Assembly: GCA_002633005.1 (NCBI GenBank)
Contig: NMRA01000215.1
Location: 278,356 to 342,355, forward strand
Length of the DNA: 64,000 bases
Origin: Phoronis australis
Lineage: Eukaryota; Phoronida; Phoronidae
Reading direction: 5' to 3'
Each line of letters begins with the position of its first letter. Position 1 is the first letter of the stretch. This document shows, one piece after another, positions 24,601 to 36,258 of this stretch. A program made the position numbers and the translations under genes. The notes under the pieces are model-generated. The model was not told the origin of the DNA. It saw nothing but the letters and a program-made list of their open reading frames with translations, and ran no database searches.

Positions 24601-27434
24601 GCCAGCTCAGTGCTGTGTTTCACCATCTTGCTAATTCACCTTTTTACGTTTGAAATGTTCTAGAATTCTTAGCTTTTGATGTCTTCATGGCGAACTTACC
24701 TTTGTACCTTTCCACAGATGACCATCTCAACTGCATCATGTCGTTTGATGGTCCCAGAGGTGTTCTGGCACATGTCGTCCGTCAGGACTCGCCACAAAAC
24801 AGCCTAGGAGATATCCACTTTGATGACGCTGAGCCGTTCGTTAAGAACCACAGTCCTTCAGGTGTCTCCTTGTTGCTTGTTGCTGCCCACGAAATTGGTC
24901 ACGTCCTCGGGCTATTTCACCTGCCGCAGGTTGATGCCATCATGTTCGGAGAATATGAGAATGCCAACACATATGAAATTGAGTTGAGTGACGTAGACAG
25001 ACATGCCATTAAAGACAGGGCTGGTAAGTATCCATATCCATTTCTCCTTATAGACACTGATGCGCAGAAAACGCAAATCTGGTTACTTTGGGTACCTCAC
25101 TTCCAGTTTCATCTCTGAGGCTCCTACAACTTTGCAATCTCAAAGTCTATGTTGGATTATGTTGAGAATTATAAATGCAAAGACATGGACTTGATTCGTA
25201 ACTTCAAGTGAAGCTTGGTTTTGGTAGACATTCTTTAAAGCAAGGCATTTTTCACGGACTAAGCAAGTAACATTGAATAAAGCAAATGACTTCTTCGCAT
25301 CTAATTTCAAACTATGAACTTGGAAACTTTTGCAGTTTTGAACAAATAGTGTTTCCAATATGTAATGTGACATTACACGACTTCTTGGTTCTTCTTCACA
25401 GGTGTTTGTAAGGGATCATTTGATACAGTTTTTGATTATGTTCGAATGGAAGGCCGCTTGGTGTACAACACGTACTTCATGCGAGGAGATCAGTACTGGT
25501 TGTACCAGAACGTGGACAAGAGACCGCGATACGGTGACCCGCTGAAAAGTTTTCCATACTGGGGTGTGACCAATGTCGACGCTTTTCTACAGGTGTTTAT
25601 AACAAATACAGATCACTTCTCCACGCAGTGCTACTTCTTTGTCGGTGAGTGAGATGCAGCTTTTAAAAGAAATGGAGGTCATGCAAGATTATCTGTTATT
25701 GGTTATTGTTGTATGGAAGTTGAATTAATTAGTCTGAAACTTGCTGTGTCATTCGTGTATTTGAACTTTGCAGAAATTATGAATTGTAATTACATTTAAT
25801 GGAATATTTCTTCCAAAAGCTGCCAACCTAATGTGGTGATAAAGGAAATGTTCAATGAAACATGTCAAGATCAAACGTTTTCGTTCAAAAACATGGGATC
25901 AGCAACAGCCTATGAAAGAAATAATGGCGCGTTAAGTAAGTGACTAGCTCACCACCTTTCTGGCCAAGTATAATGTTGTTAACTATACATACAATGTACA
26001 TTTTTGTTCAGGGGAGCAAGTGGCTTTCTACGACGCTGTAGCGGACCAAGTGACAGAGACGAAACCAATTAATGAAAAGTGGCCAGGAATGTACACCAAT
26101 ATCGACTCGGCGTTTTTTGATAAACGGGATAACAACATCTACATTTTTAAGGATGACAAGGTATGTAACAGCATAGTGTAACCTGGGGTCTCTTTTATGA
26201 AAAGTGACTTCAAACTTAAATTGAAATTTTGCCTTATGGTCCACATACCAGGATTTTCCGTAGATAAGCCCAGGCGTTTCAGTAATACCCAATAAACGTC
26301 TAGGCATTTATTCGGAAAAGAGGGGCGTGTAAACAGAAAATCATAGCCTAGTCTGGTATGAAAATGTCGGCGATTTTTTTTAATTTTAAGGTAATAAATA
26401 CATAGTTCGCCAACACTTTGTTCTTTTTTGTTAATGATAAATGCTCCACCAAACTGAAATTGTGGCTAAAATTTGACACTGAGTGGACTTTTAGGAAAAA
26501 TTTTCCAAATAAATGCCTCACTGTCAGGACACTTAACACCAGAAGTTATTACACCAAATAATTGTGCGAATAAACGCCCATGGGCATTTCATAGGGTGGG
26601 CTTACCTATGGAAAATCCCGGTAACTATTTCTCAAAAATTATTAAAACTCCGTTAATGTAAGTATAAGGTATCTTATAAGTTACTTCACAGCATTAATGT
26701 GGTAAAAATTATATGACTTCATCTTTAATCAGTAATGGTGAAGGGGGAGTGTAAGTCTAAATTTCTGACAAGTTTTAAGTCACTTTTTCATGAAACACCC
26801 CAGGGTGTGTCTCTGAACGGAGATTCAGACTCAAATTTTAACCAAAAACAAATTTTAACTTGAATCGTGCCATGCAACTGGTCAATTTTCGAGTCGGAGT
26901 TTTGAGTATGTATTCTAAAATTCCATGTGCCAGTTGCAATGCAAAATGTACAATGATGCCACAGGAGTCCTTTTATGAGGTGTCAGTTGCACAAATTACA
27001 GGAAGTGGACTGTGACCTTGAATTCTGGTATAGGGAAAGCTAATCATAGTAGGTGGGCCCTGACCAGAGTTGTGCCAGGAATAAAATGAAGCCCAGCTTG
27101 ATGAAACAGTTTGCCATGCTGAGCATGCCATCATCTTGCATTGCAGGTTCAGATATGGAGTGCCGCAACCAGTACACTGCTCCGGAACACAACGATCTGT
27201 GAGCAGTTTCCACCGATGCCAAGCGTGGATAACCTGGACTATTGCCAAGGCATCGACGCTGCCTATTTCTCCTTTGCTACAAAGAAACAGACATTCTTCA
27301 GAGGCGAGGAGTATTGGGTGAACATCAACTTCAACATCCACACAAATGTCGTGAACAACCAGATGGGACCGTCTAACAAATGGTACCATTCATGGCAGTT
27401 CATCTGTGACGTCTACACAAGTTGTAGCACATAG
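21480..27434 (+). CDS. MMP21: Matrix metalloproteinase-21 orthologue, complete, 7 exons
   Basis: Spliced CDS: 21480-21662, 22008-22767, 24718-25023, 25402-25644, 25870-25935, 26012-26160, 27147-27434. All junctions are GT-AG with matching phases, giving 664 aa plus stop (human MMP21 is about 570 aa). Order: signal peptide; prodomain with cysteine switch RRCGNKD at about 157-163; basic motifs ERRKR (about 203-207) and RKKR (244-247); catalytic domain from about 250 with HEIGHVLGLFH at 372-382 and Met-turn Met 390; hemopexin domain bounded by Cys 419 and Cys 656. MMP21-specific matches, rather than generic MMP ones, are SRDHSD after the signal peptide, LAFRLWSEVTPL, GDIHFDD and GSFDT. Family knowledge: a secreted zinc endopeptidase needed for vertebrate left-right patterning. 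Its role in this animal is not known from sequence. The catalytic and zinc-binding residues are intact, so the gene looks functional. Exon 5 is the least certain part. Confidence 0.93.
22008..22767 (+). CDS. MMP21: MMP21 exon 2: prodomain, cysteine switch, furin motifs, start of catalytic domain
   Basis: Acceptor TATATTTCAG and donor TATG|GTAAGT; 760 bp, phase 0 in and phase 1 out. It encodes the peptidoglycan-binding-like helices (YGYLN, then YIRLQKRFQLQETG), the cysteine switch RRCGNKD, a charged linker of about 80 residues with two polybasic motifs, and the first catalytic strands (CIKWRLSS, LAFRLWSEVTPL). The switch keeps Arg-Cys-Gly and Asp but lacks both prolines of the usual PRCGVPD. 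This exon is CpG-rich like the DNA upstream of it. Confidence 0.93.
24718..25023 (+). CDS. MMP21: MMP21 exon 3: zinc-binding catalytic core
   Basis: Acceptor TTTCCACAG and donor GCTG|GTAAGT; phase 1 in and out. It carries the structural zinc and calcium region (LAHVV, GDIHFDD), the catalytic zinc site HEIGHVLGLFH with Glu 373 as general base, and the Met-turn AIM. About 7 extra residues (QDSPQNS) lie between the LAHVV strand and GDIHFDD compared with human MMP21. Confidence 0.95.
25402..25644 (+). CDS. MMP21: MMP21 exon 4: first hemopexin repeats
   Basis: Acceptor TTCTTCACAG and donor GTCG|GTGAGT; phase 1 in and out. It begins at the first hemopexin cysteine (GVCKGSFDTVFD) and includes the blade motifs YFMRGDQYWLY and TNVDAFLQVF, followed by YFFVG. 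Confidence 0.93.
25870..25935 (+). CDS. MMP21: MMP21 exon 5 (short, inferred by phase): hemopexin
   Basis: A 66-bp exon is needed between YFFVG of exon 4 and the block in exon 6. The only in-frame candidate runs from acceptor TGTCAAG to donor TTAA|GTAAGT and encodes SFKNMGSATAYERNNGAL, which aligns in position and length with the human blade segment ending DSDKDQAL. The donor is strong. The acceptor lacks a good pyrimidine tract, so the 5' edge could be wrong. Confidence 0.65.
   Translation: MKRFRSKTWDQQQPMKEIMAR
26012..26160 (+). CDS. MMP21: MMP21 exon 6: hemopexin repeat 3
   Basis: Acceptor TTTTTGTTCAG and donor GACAAG|GTATGT; phase 1 in, phase 0 out. It encodes REQVAFYDAV and then KWPGMYTNIDSAFFDKRDN, with the hemopexin pattern PG...IDSAF. 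Confidence 0.92.
26182..26804. mobile_element. MITE-like element in MMP21 intron 6
   Basis: Imperfect inverted repeats of about 42 bp: CCTGGGGTCTCTTTTATG then AAAAGTGACTTCAAACTT at the left, and the reverse complement of CCTGGGGTGTTTCATG then AAAAAGTGACTTAAAACTT at the right. 623 bp, non-coding. It begins 22 bp after the exon 6 donor and occupies most of the intron. Confidence 0.7.
27147..27434 (+). CDS. MMP21: MMP21 exon 7: hemopexin repeat 4 and C-terminus
   Basis: Acceptor TTGCATTGCAG; 95 codons then TAG. It encodes VQIWSA, the blade motif IDAAYFSFATKKQTFFRGEEYW, and the closing cysteine of the hemopexin disulfide in FICDVY, as in the human C-terminus WFDVCDVHIS. There is no transmembrane or GPI signal, consistent with a secreted enzyme. 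Confidence 0.94.
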   Translation, partial: VQIWSAATSTLLRNTTICEQFPPMPSVDNLDYCQGIDAAYFSFATKKQTFFRGEEYWVNINFNIHTNVVNNQMGPSNKWYHSWQFICDVYTSCST

Positions 27435-30400
27435 CGTAACCTAATGTTGGTGGGATGCACAGCAGTGTTTGGGCTTTCACACAAACCTTGTTGTTGATGA
27501 AAATGACAAAGCGTGAATCAATGAGTAAACGGACAAGCAGTCTCGGATGGAGTGTACATTCCAGGCTTATCATTGGCCGGAAGGAACTAAAGCACGATTG
27601 GATGGAGCAGAAATGATGCTTCACGGCACACAAACCATGACAATGACTAAGTGCAGTAAACAGTTTTTGAAATGAGATGACAAGACAAATTTTACAGCCA
27701 AAGACGTAATTGTTGCTTCCCGATGGTGATGACAGGTGGATATAATTTATTTTTGTACTATTTAAGAGTTATAGACCGGTGAGGAGCCTCAGTGATATTT
27801 GTCAACAGTGTTCGTCTGCGAGTAGATTATTGTTGAACAGTGCGTCCAGAAACTTAAGTTATTGCACAGAGAGTTGCACTGTGACAATCGGCTGTCCTGG
27901 GCGGTGGTGAGAGATGTTACGCGTAGCCAATGTAGTTTGCATGAATGATAGTCACAGTAATAGTCGTTACGCACGATGTGACCTTGATGAGAGTTTAGCT
28001 AGAGCATCACCGCAAATGGTGTATATTTATTTATGGACGTTTGTTTATCTGTAGATTGTTTACTCTTGCAACTGATTATTTACTACGCAAGGTTATTGAA
28101 GTTTGTACATATCCTTCAGTCATACATTTCATAACTAGTCACCTTAGGCACCATTAAGTAACTCGGGCTTGTACAAGATATCAAAAATTTGATTTAACTT
28201 TGACTTCGCATGTAGACAATGACCAAAATCCACGAAAATTTCGCAGTAGCTATTATTTGCAGCCGTGTAAATTAGTAAAACTGTGCTGTGGTGGGGTTAT
28301 CTGTTGTTAACCAGATTGTATATTTTAATATTGTCGTGTTTCACTCACCTGTATCAGTATTTGTGTAACATGTGCAGTTTAACTGACCAGCCAAAGACGA
28401 AGATATATGGATTGTGTTCATAAACATATCAGTTATGGTTTTTTAGAGGATTAGTTCCTTGTATTTAGGTAGGTGCAAAAGTTAAATTATTTTATGTCAT
28501 TATTTATTAAAAAATCAAGAAAACAAAAACAAAAAATATTTAAGTCAACAACCAGTTAACTATGTCCAATAATTTGTACAATTTTATAAGTCCATTTTAT
28601 CTGGTTGGCAACCATCAGTAGTTTTGTTTTTATTATAATCTGCTATATTTCTTCAAGGCGACACTTGTGTGCTTGAGAATTTGTCCAATTAAAACTTGTA
28701 ATCAATGATTCCCAAGCACCACGTCATAAGCCAGTGCTTAATCCATTTTGTCTGTAAGTCAGTTATTGGTTTACAGTCTGGATTATGGGCTCTGTTCAAA
28801 TAAGGACAACCAACTTGTAATTATGTTTCCATGTTGCCTTGGAGAATTTGTTGAAAATTATTTTAAAGATGTGATAGCTGGATGAGTAACAAATCATCCA
28901 GACTTCATGTTATAGCACCGGATTCCAACTCTGCTAGCTTTTTCACAAGTGCTTTACTCGCTTACTTGGGTAAGACTGTATGAGCGGCTTGGTTGATAAC
29001 TTTTTGACGGAGGTGTCACGCAACACGAGACTTGTGTGAGGTAAAACAACAAGCAAATGCTGCTCCTGTTCAAATCTTGATCTAAGTGCTGTCACGATTT
29101 GATCAAATTTATGGACAACCGTTTGCTGCATTTTTTTTACACAGTGGAGCTAAAATCGGATTCCTGCAAATACAGACTGAGGAACTCTACAGCTGTATCA
29201 TTCAGGTGTGTTGGAGAAGGCTGAATACTTTATAAGGAAGTCACATGTCGGATTTAGCTCTACTGTTGTTGAGTGTGTCTTTATACTGCATTGTTTGCTT
29301 GACAAGAGGTAAGTGTGTCGCTGTACTGGACCACATTACTGCCACGCCAATTATTTATAAGAAATGTCTTGCAGACACAAATCTGCACCACTGTCGATTG
29401 TTTGTGCACGCGAAATCAGCAATAAATAACAGTATACTTTAACAACTGGTTTTCTTTCTTACAGGTCTAGGCAACCCAGTGTGTCACACACTGTAGGTTG
29501 TGCAAATTCTACATCTAACTCTAAAACATTAAACTCTAAAAACATTAACTGCCGACTTGATTTAATGACCGTATCAAAAGGGTAACTATAGTCTGCTCCA
29601 ATAGATGGATAGCTATGAGCTGAGCTGTCTGCCTCAAATGAAAGATACTTTGTGTCATTGGACCCACACAGTGAATCAAAGTGTGCACAGACCTGAAAAC
29701 TACATTAGTAGTAAATATGGTAAACATGATTGCAATGAACCAATGCAAGAGATTTGATGTCTGGGGATGCAGTAATTTTCATTGGCCACTGGAAGTAACC
29801 GGCAAAGCACTTGGCTCCCGTCACCTGCAAGGATTCAAGCTCGCCAGGTACAGTAAATCCCATATTAGACATTCATCTCCTCACAAGGCATGAATTGAGT
29901 TTATTTGCATTCGAGGTGAGTACCTCTCCATCTGTGATGGCCCTTTAGACAGCCTCAGCAACATGTCAATGAAGACATTTCAATTGTTGCTTAAACTAAA
30001 CAATAAGGTATTAATTACTTATAAGACATTAATTGCAACATAAATTAGCATAATTGATGAAGTGGATGAAAGTTAAGTCTTTAATATCTATGCATTCATA
30101 TGTTGTTCGCATAAACACCAAGTTCCACAAAAGCTTTTTCAGGTTATAATATATTGGTGAAAAATGACCTTGCCTAGTTAGGCTCAAATGAGACAGAAGT
30201 GCCAATAAGGATGAAAAAAATTCATTGAACCAAAATGTTGGCTTAGGTATTATGAGTTGATAATTTTCCACTTTAAAGTTAACATTTTGGTTCATCTGTG
30301 CCATACAACATAAATTCAAAATAAAAATATGACACGTTGAATCTGTCAGTCATTAAATATTATTGGCATTGTCACGGGCAACAATTTGTTGCCCGGAATG

Positions 30401-32056
30401 CTGGACGACTGTCAACAGCTTACGGCAAATCTTAGTAAGAAAGTATCTTATTGAGTCAATTACAGAAGAAAACATCACTATCGGGAATCAGACGGAAATC
30501 CGATTTAATCTTGTTGATTTGTGTTAGATTGGTAAATAGACAGGGAATGAAAAGTTAAAAGGGTAAAAACAAACACTTGAATTCCAATGACGTCCATTTC
30601 TAAAGAAGCAGCCACATGTCTGTTTGAATACAGAGTTACTAGATCTGATTCCAAATTAAAAAAAATTAAAGAAAAGTGCCACGCTTTTAAATAACACCTA
30701 ACTGGAATGCATAAATAAACGAGCTACTGGGTAAATAAGGAGTGCGAAGCATTTAAAGCGACTACAGGTTATTTACATTAGCCAAATATCCATCAAACAT
30801 TCTGCAAGGAGATACCGTATATTTCTTTTGACAGGACTAAATGAGAAAAAGCTGCCAGCTATAGCAACAATAAACACAGAAATATAGAGAAGTTTTTAAA
30901 AAACTGGTTGAATTTCGAGAATATAGACACCTAGAACAGACACTTCTTAACGACCACAAAACTGCTAGGTAACAACTGAGGGCCCTCTTGGAAAGCAGTG
31001 CTATCACTGAAGAGGCCACCCTCATTTTAAATATCACAACAATAAATAAATAAACAAAATCTCAAATTTTCAGAAAATCCACAAAACTTCTAATTTCCAA
31101 AATTCATGACTCCATCACAAGCAAAGACAAATCAGTCAGATGATGCGTTTAAATTAATTGCTAAAATTAAATATTCAGTGATAGTAGCAGTTGATAGTTA
31201 ACTTGTTTTAAGAGGCCATTTCAAACTTTCAAGGATGACAACGCAAGAGATTTGCTCGCTTTAGTCATGACACCTAGTGTGTGCACAAGGCAAACATTGA
31301 GGCCTATTGTCACCAGAAAAATGCGAGTGTAGGCAGTTGTGAAATTTCACTGAGTAATCCGACATTTTATGCAAACACGGTCAAGGCTAAAATGGTTGAA
31401 CAACAGTTACTAAACGTGTCAGGTTTCACAACATTACATTGAGTCACATGACAACTCTTATCCCACCCACTTAAAAATTAGGCCTATCAGGTATCGCGTA
31501 GACTAATGTATGCATAGTTTATGTAAATTGATATCGAGGCGTGGTGATGTGCCAAACTCATTTTTTGATTCAAGTCAATAGTTACAAACAGTAACACAAA
31601 CAATGGCATAGAGAAAGACATTCCTTTGAATGAATTCCATTTGACAGAGTATGCTCAAGTGCAGATTGGCAAAGATGGAAAGGCAAATTTTCTGTTAGGA
31701 AAAAGGAGGTCAAAATCAACAAGTTTTAAATAATCACGGTAAATAGAAAGCTAAATGAGAAAATATGCCACTAATATCATTAATTCACCAATCACGAAGT
31801 TTGACATTGTGCTTCTATTTTACAAAACATATTGATATCATTACATAGTATTTGTGTAGCACATCCCTGCAGGATATTATTTAAGAAATACCTTAGTGTT
31901 GAAGACTCAAGGATTATCATTATCATTATCAGATCAGCACTATCCTTTCTACAGAGCAAATAAAATCATATGTACATGGAATGTAACACAAAAACTTTAA
32001 AAAACCTATATTTTCATGTTTGTATTTTTATAACTTAATATATAGTCACCAGTGCC
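27435..32056. other. Intergenic, 3' of MMP21
   Basis: A/T-rich and CpG-poor. It should contain the MMP21 3' UTR. ATTAAA variants occur near 28505 and 28688, but I cannot choose among them. A 21-nt near-perfect inverted repeat CGGGCAACAA/TTGTTGCCCG lies at 30375-30395. Confidence 0.5.
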
Positions 32057-32481
32057 CAGTTGCATGAAACAGTCCCAGATAGGGACTCAACTAAGTTCCC
32101 TAAAACTACTGCGCATTTTTGGACTTCTGGAAACAACGATTGCCCTTTCTTTTATTGTTTTAGTTTCATTATCAAGTCAGCTTTTGACTTTGATACAAAT
32201 CGAGAGTGAACTCTTCGTTTAATTGTTAATATTATCAAAAATAATTAGTGATCTTTTCATGCAATACCCCCAATTTAAGGAGTGAGTCCCTATTTATTTT
32301 CAATGAAATCTGGGCTCAGTTGTTAGTAATATTATTAGAAAATGTCAATAATCAAAGAGGAGCTCATAATAAAGATGAAATGATAGAAAAATATGCATCT
32401 GTGAGTCCATAAAGACACAAATATGCAAAAAGACTTAGGGACCTTAGTTGAGTCCCTATTTGGGACTGTTTCATGCAACTG
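32057..32481. mobile_element. MITE, family 1, copy 2
   Basis: Near-perfect 47-bp terminal inverted repeats: CAGTTGCATGAAACAGTCCC at the left and GGGACTGTTTCATGCAACTG at the right, each continuing into the same GGGACTCAACTAAG sequence. Total 425 bp, non-coding, inverted relative to copy 1 at 8249-8654. No clear target duplication was seen. Confidence 0.88.
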
Positions 32482-35370
32482 ACCACAGGACCTAGACAAC
32501 ACCCCTCCTTTCAATTGTTGATTGTAACATGAAGAGGATACTAGCAGTGAAATTTATAGAACTTTTCAACAGGGTTCAACTGAACAATGTTGTAAGCAGA
32601 TATTTAAATAAACTTGATCAAATGCATTTTGAAAATCACTAAACAACTTCTTGTCAACAATTGAACCATGGTAAATACAATGTAAGAATACTTGAAGACA
32701 AAAGGTAGGAATGTGGAATCCTAAACACTGTCAGTAAAATTCCTCTGCCGCCTTTAAAAGTCCAAATCATATAGTTTGAAATCTCAATCTTGAACTTGTA
32801 CAAGATACTGCTTTGTTTCCGTGAACAGGGAGTGGGATGAGTACATGTTGCTGAAGAACAAGGCCATATGCCAACATAACACAAATTTCGCATACCTTAT
32901 TTGACAGCCTATGATTCCCATACAAAAAAATCTGAAAACCCACATAAAAGTACTAAGTGAAAGTAAAAATTCACTGTATGGTGGACAACAGATTCAATAG
33001 AATGAAACGATCTACGTAAAATTTTAAACAAAAGGATAATGATGAAGTTTTAGATGCTTCATTAAAATGGACCTGTTTACTCCAAACAGGAATTGTTCAA
33101 AAGTTTCTTTTGGCACTTGCCTCAATAAAATAATTTGCAACATTTTGGACAAAGCAAATTCCTCACAATGCCAAGTCTGGTTAAGTTCACAACTAAGACC
33201 AGTATTCAACCAAACATGGCACTACAATTGTTTCCTAACCCTGTGTAGAATAGCTACAGCATTTAATGTAAACTGTGGGCAAGCTTTTCAAAAACTTCCA
33301 TGCTGGTTTTTGAACACTGAAGTGATTAAAAACACCTATTTTCAAATAATCCCCCATTTACCCACAAAAACTACTGAATTGTACGCATCATATTGCACAA
33401 TTAGTGTGATATAGTGTCAACAAAAGTGTAACTATGCCAGCAGCAAGCTTCAAGTGTCCATCCTCAAAACCGCTCACTAATGAAAATGGTGATAATTGAG
33501 AATGGTCCCATGTTCAAAATATTCTTTCAAAACACATGGGATGGTTTAATACAAGCTTTAAAATTTTCCAGCAGTAAAAAGGGATGTGAATATTTTTACT
33601 TTTTGTTTATAGAAATGATGCAAATTAGCAACCTGTTTAAATAGAAACAGACTAGGCACTGACCAAACTGACTCTAAGAGAAAGGTTTTGATAGCAGAGC
33701 ACAAACAACTTTGGCACTTGACGTGAATTATGTCAAACATACATACTGTCTGCTGCATTCTTGCATTTTTTAAGTCAACACAAGACTATTAATGGACAGC
33801 TCAACATGAGATCCCAGTGCACTTTTATATAGTGCAGTTCAACATGGTGTCAGATGATAAGATAAACATCTTAAAATCATTTTCATGCCAACTTTGGTTC
33901 AAGCTAAAGGAGGAATTTAATGTTGTTACCTTATTTTAAAAGAGTAGAATCTAGGATGTCATCAGGACGCCCAGTCATAATTACTCAGGATGAAACGGTT
34001 CATAACCTCTAAAAACAACATGTAAATCTAGCCATGGGAAGTATTTCTCCTCAGGGGTATTTCTTCAAACAACACTCGGGGAGGGGGGGGAACCATCATC
34101 TTTGGCAAATTTCCATATTTATATTCATCTCTGGCTGCATGTGTGAGTTGAGAAGACAGTCAAGTTTATATGGGGACATTCCAAAATAACTTCAATGCAT
34201 GTTCAATACAAAACACATAAACAATTAAAATGTTCTTTTCTTGTTTCCAACATTAAGCAATGTTGGAGCATTACATACAAGGCATGCATTCAATTATGGT
34301 TGGAAACAAATCATCAATACTGCCTCTGCTGTTGTTATACTATCTCAAATCACAGAAAGAACAAGGCTAACAATAAAGACCAAGATAGCATTATTTTAAA
34401 AAACTTCACGACCAGAGTATGTGAGACATTGCGATGGTCTAACAGGTAAGAGAAATTTTAGCATTCATTTGGCAGTTTGTCCTTGTTTATTACAATATTA
34501 AATGTGGCTGAACCTCTGGACCTGCACCTGTATCATTGGGCATAAATTTGGTTTTAATTCACTTTCAGGATGGATCAGTAAATAAAAATACCAAGTCTTC
34601 CTTTAAGAACAGAGTGATGGCAAAACTAGCACATTTCAGAAACAGTGGTATGCCGTCAGACAGGTCTGAGTGGCAACGAAATGCGACAAATGCTCTCTTT
34701 CAAAAGTTGGCATTTTGGACAGCACCATACCCATAGAATGTCAGTCTCACTTTACTACAGAAAACTTAATAAAGACCTACCAGGATCAACAATTTTTTCA
34801 GACAAAAAATGGCAAGAAATGTGCGTTTTTGATTGCCACAGACGATAAAAAACGGAATATGGAATTCAGTGGCTTGGTTTTCATCACTCAAAACTGCTGT
34901 AAATCTGCCTTCAGTCAAAAAAACTAAGTTTTGATTTTGACCACTTACAGTTATCCAAAACCCAAAAACTTCTCATATCAGCAAGGAACAGATTGAGACC
35001 AGTTCCACTACAGTAAATTGGCTAAATAAAAAGATTGTTACTTTGATTGAGTAAACCTGGGTTTATTGCTGCTTAAAATTAGTAAAATTCACATATGGAT
35101 ACAACATTTGCAACACAACCTCAGAAAAACTAATTGACAAAATTGGTCATTTTTCATTTCTCTAAGTCTTCTAACATTATTTCAGTAGTGCTCACAACGT
35201 CTCAAAACAGTGGCTGGTGATAGGTATGGTGCTTAACTTGACTGTTGTTCAAGTATAGAATGGTCATTGCAAACCAGCTGCTGCAATAAAATAGATTTTT
35301 TCGCTATAATCAATAAATTCAACATTCTTATCTACTACAAGTCTACTTCTGAACACAATTTCCGGAGGTC

Positions 35371-35450
35371 CCGGATTTTGAGAACCAGTTTAAAGACCTG
35401 TCATTCAGTGGAGAAAACTGGTTATCACAATATGAGACCCTGCAAGTTAC
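35371..35450. repeat. Short hairpin repeat, family 3, copy 1
   Basis: CCGGATTTTGAGAACCAGTT, then an arm returning as AACTGGTTATCACAATATG, then GAGACCCTGCAAGT. It matches copies at 54506-54567 and 57904-57982. Confidence 0.6.
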
Positions 35451-36154
35451 CCAATTTCAATTATGCATGTACTAACTCATGACTCCAGTCAGAGAGTGAA
35501 AAGACTGGTGAGAGTGAACTGCAATCCATGTCAAATTTGTTAGAATTATGGTGGATGGTAAAAGGAACACAAGTTGTAAGAAAAATTAAGGCAATGCGAT
35601 AAAATGGTGTTTATGAAAACGCCGGTACTGTGTTTGAGACCGGCCATGACTTCTCACCTATTTCACAATGACATAATTGTCATTTCGCTATTTTCTAAGA
35701 TGGATTACCTTGCTTCAAATCATAAAAACTTTACCAAATGCCATTTTAAGACATCTGTACAGAACAAACCAAGCAAATAGTACAATAAAAATTCTTTTTA
35801 TTTTTTAAATAAATATGAGATAATACGTTTCACCTGGCAAACACATTAGGTGCTAAATAGTTGAAGAATTGTCATATCTTCTGAAAGTCACAGTTAAGCC
35901 TGTTAAGAAAATTATGTAAGAGCAATCGTTGCAATAAGTTTGTGGTTGCAAACTCAGAATACCCAGCATAGCACTTTGCTAATCACTCTTCGTTTGTATT
36001 TTATAGGATTACAAGATAGTAAAATCTGAACATTGCAATGTGGGGACCTAACTGCATACTTATCACAGGAATGCTCTTAAAGAAGAACATTTCGATGTAT
36101 CGTAGCAAGAAGTTGTCAAATTATCAGAAACACAACTTTCAGCTACTTCATAAC

Positions 36155-36258
36155 AGACCAAGTGGATACCCCCGCTCATTAGACCAAGTGGATACCCCCG
36201 CTCATTAGACCAAGTGGATACCCCCGCTCATTAGACCAAGTGGATACCCCCGTTCATT
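36155..36258. repeat. Tandem repeat, 4 x 26 bp
   Basis: Four consecutive 26-bp units, each starting AGACCAAGTGG and containing ATACCCCCGCTCATT. The first three are identical and the fourth has one substitution. Confidence 0.95.

Noticed and set aside
33067-33414. 115-codon plus-strand frame in the intergenic spacer
   Set aside because: Asn/Lys/Thr-rich composition expected of A/T-rich DNA; no homology recognised and no splice support.
36155-36258. CRISPR-like appearance of repeated units
   Set aside because: The 26-bp units are directly adjacent without spacers, and the genome is eukaryotic.
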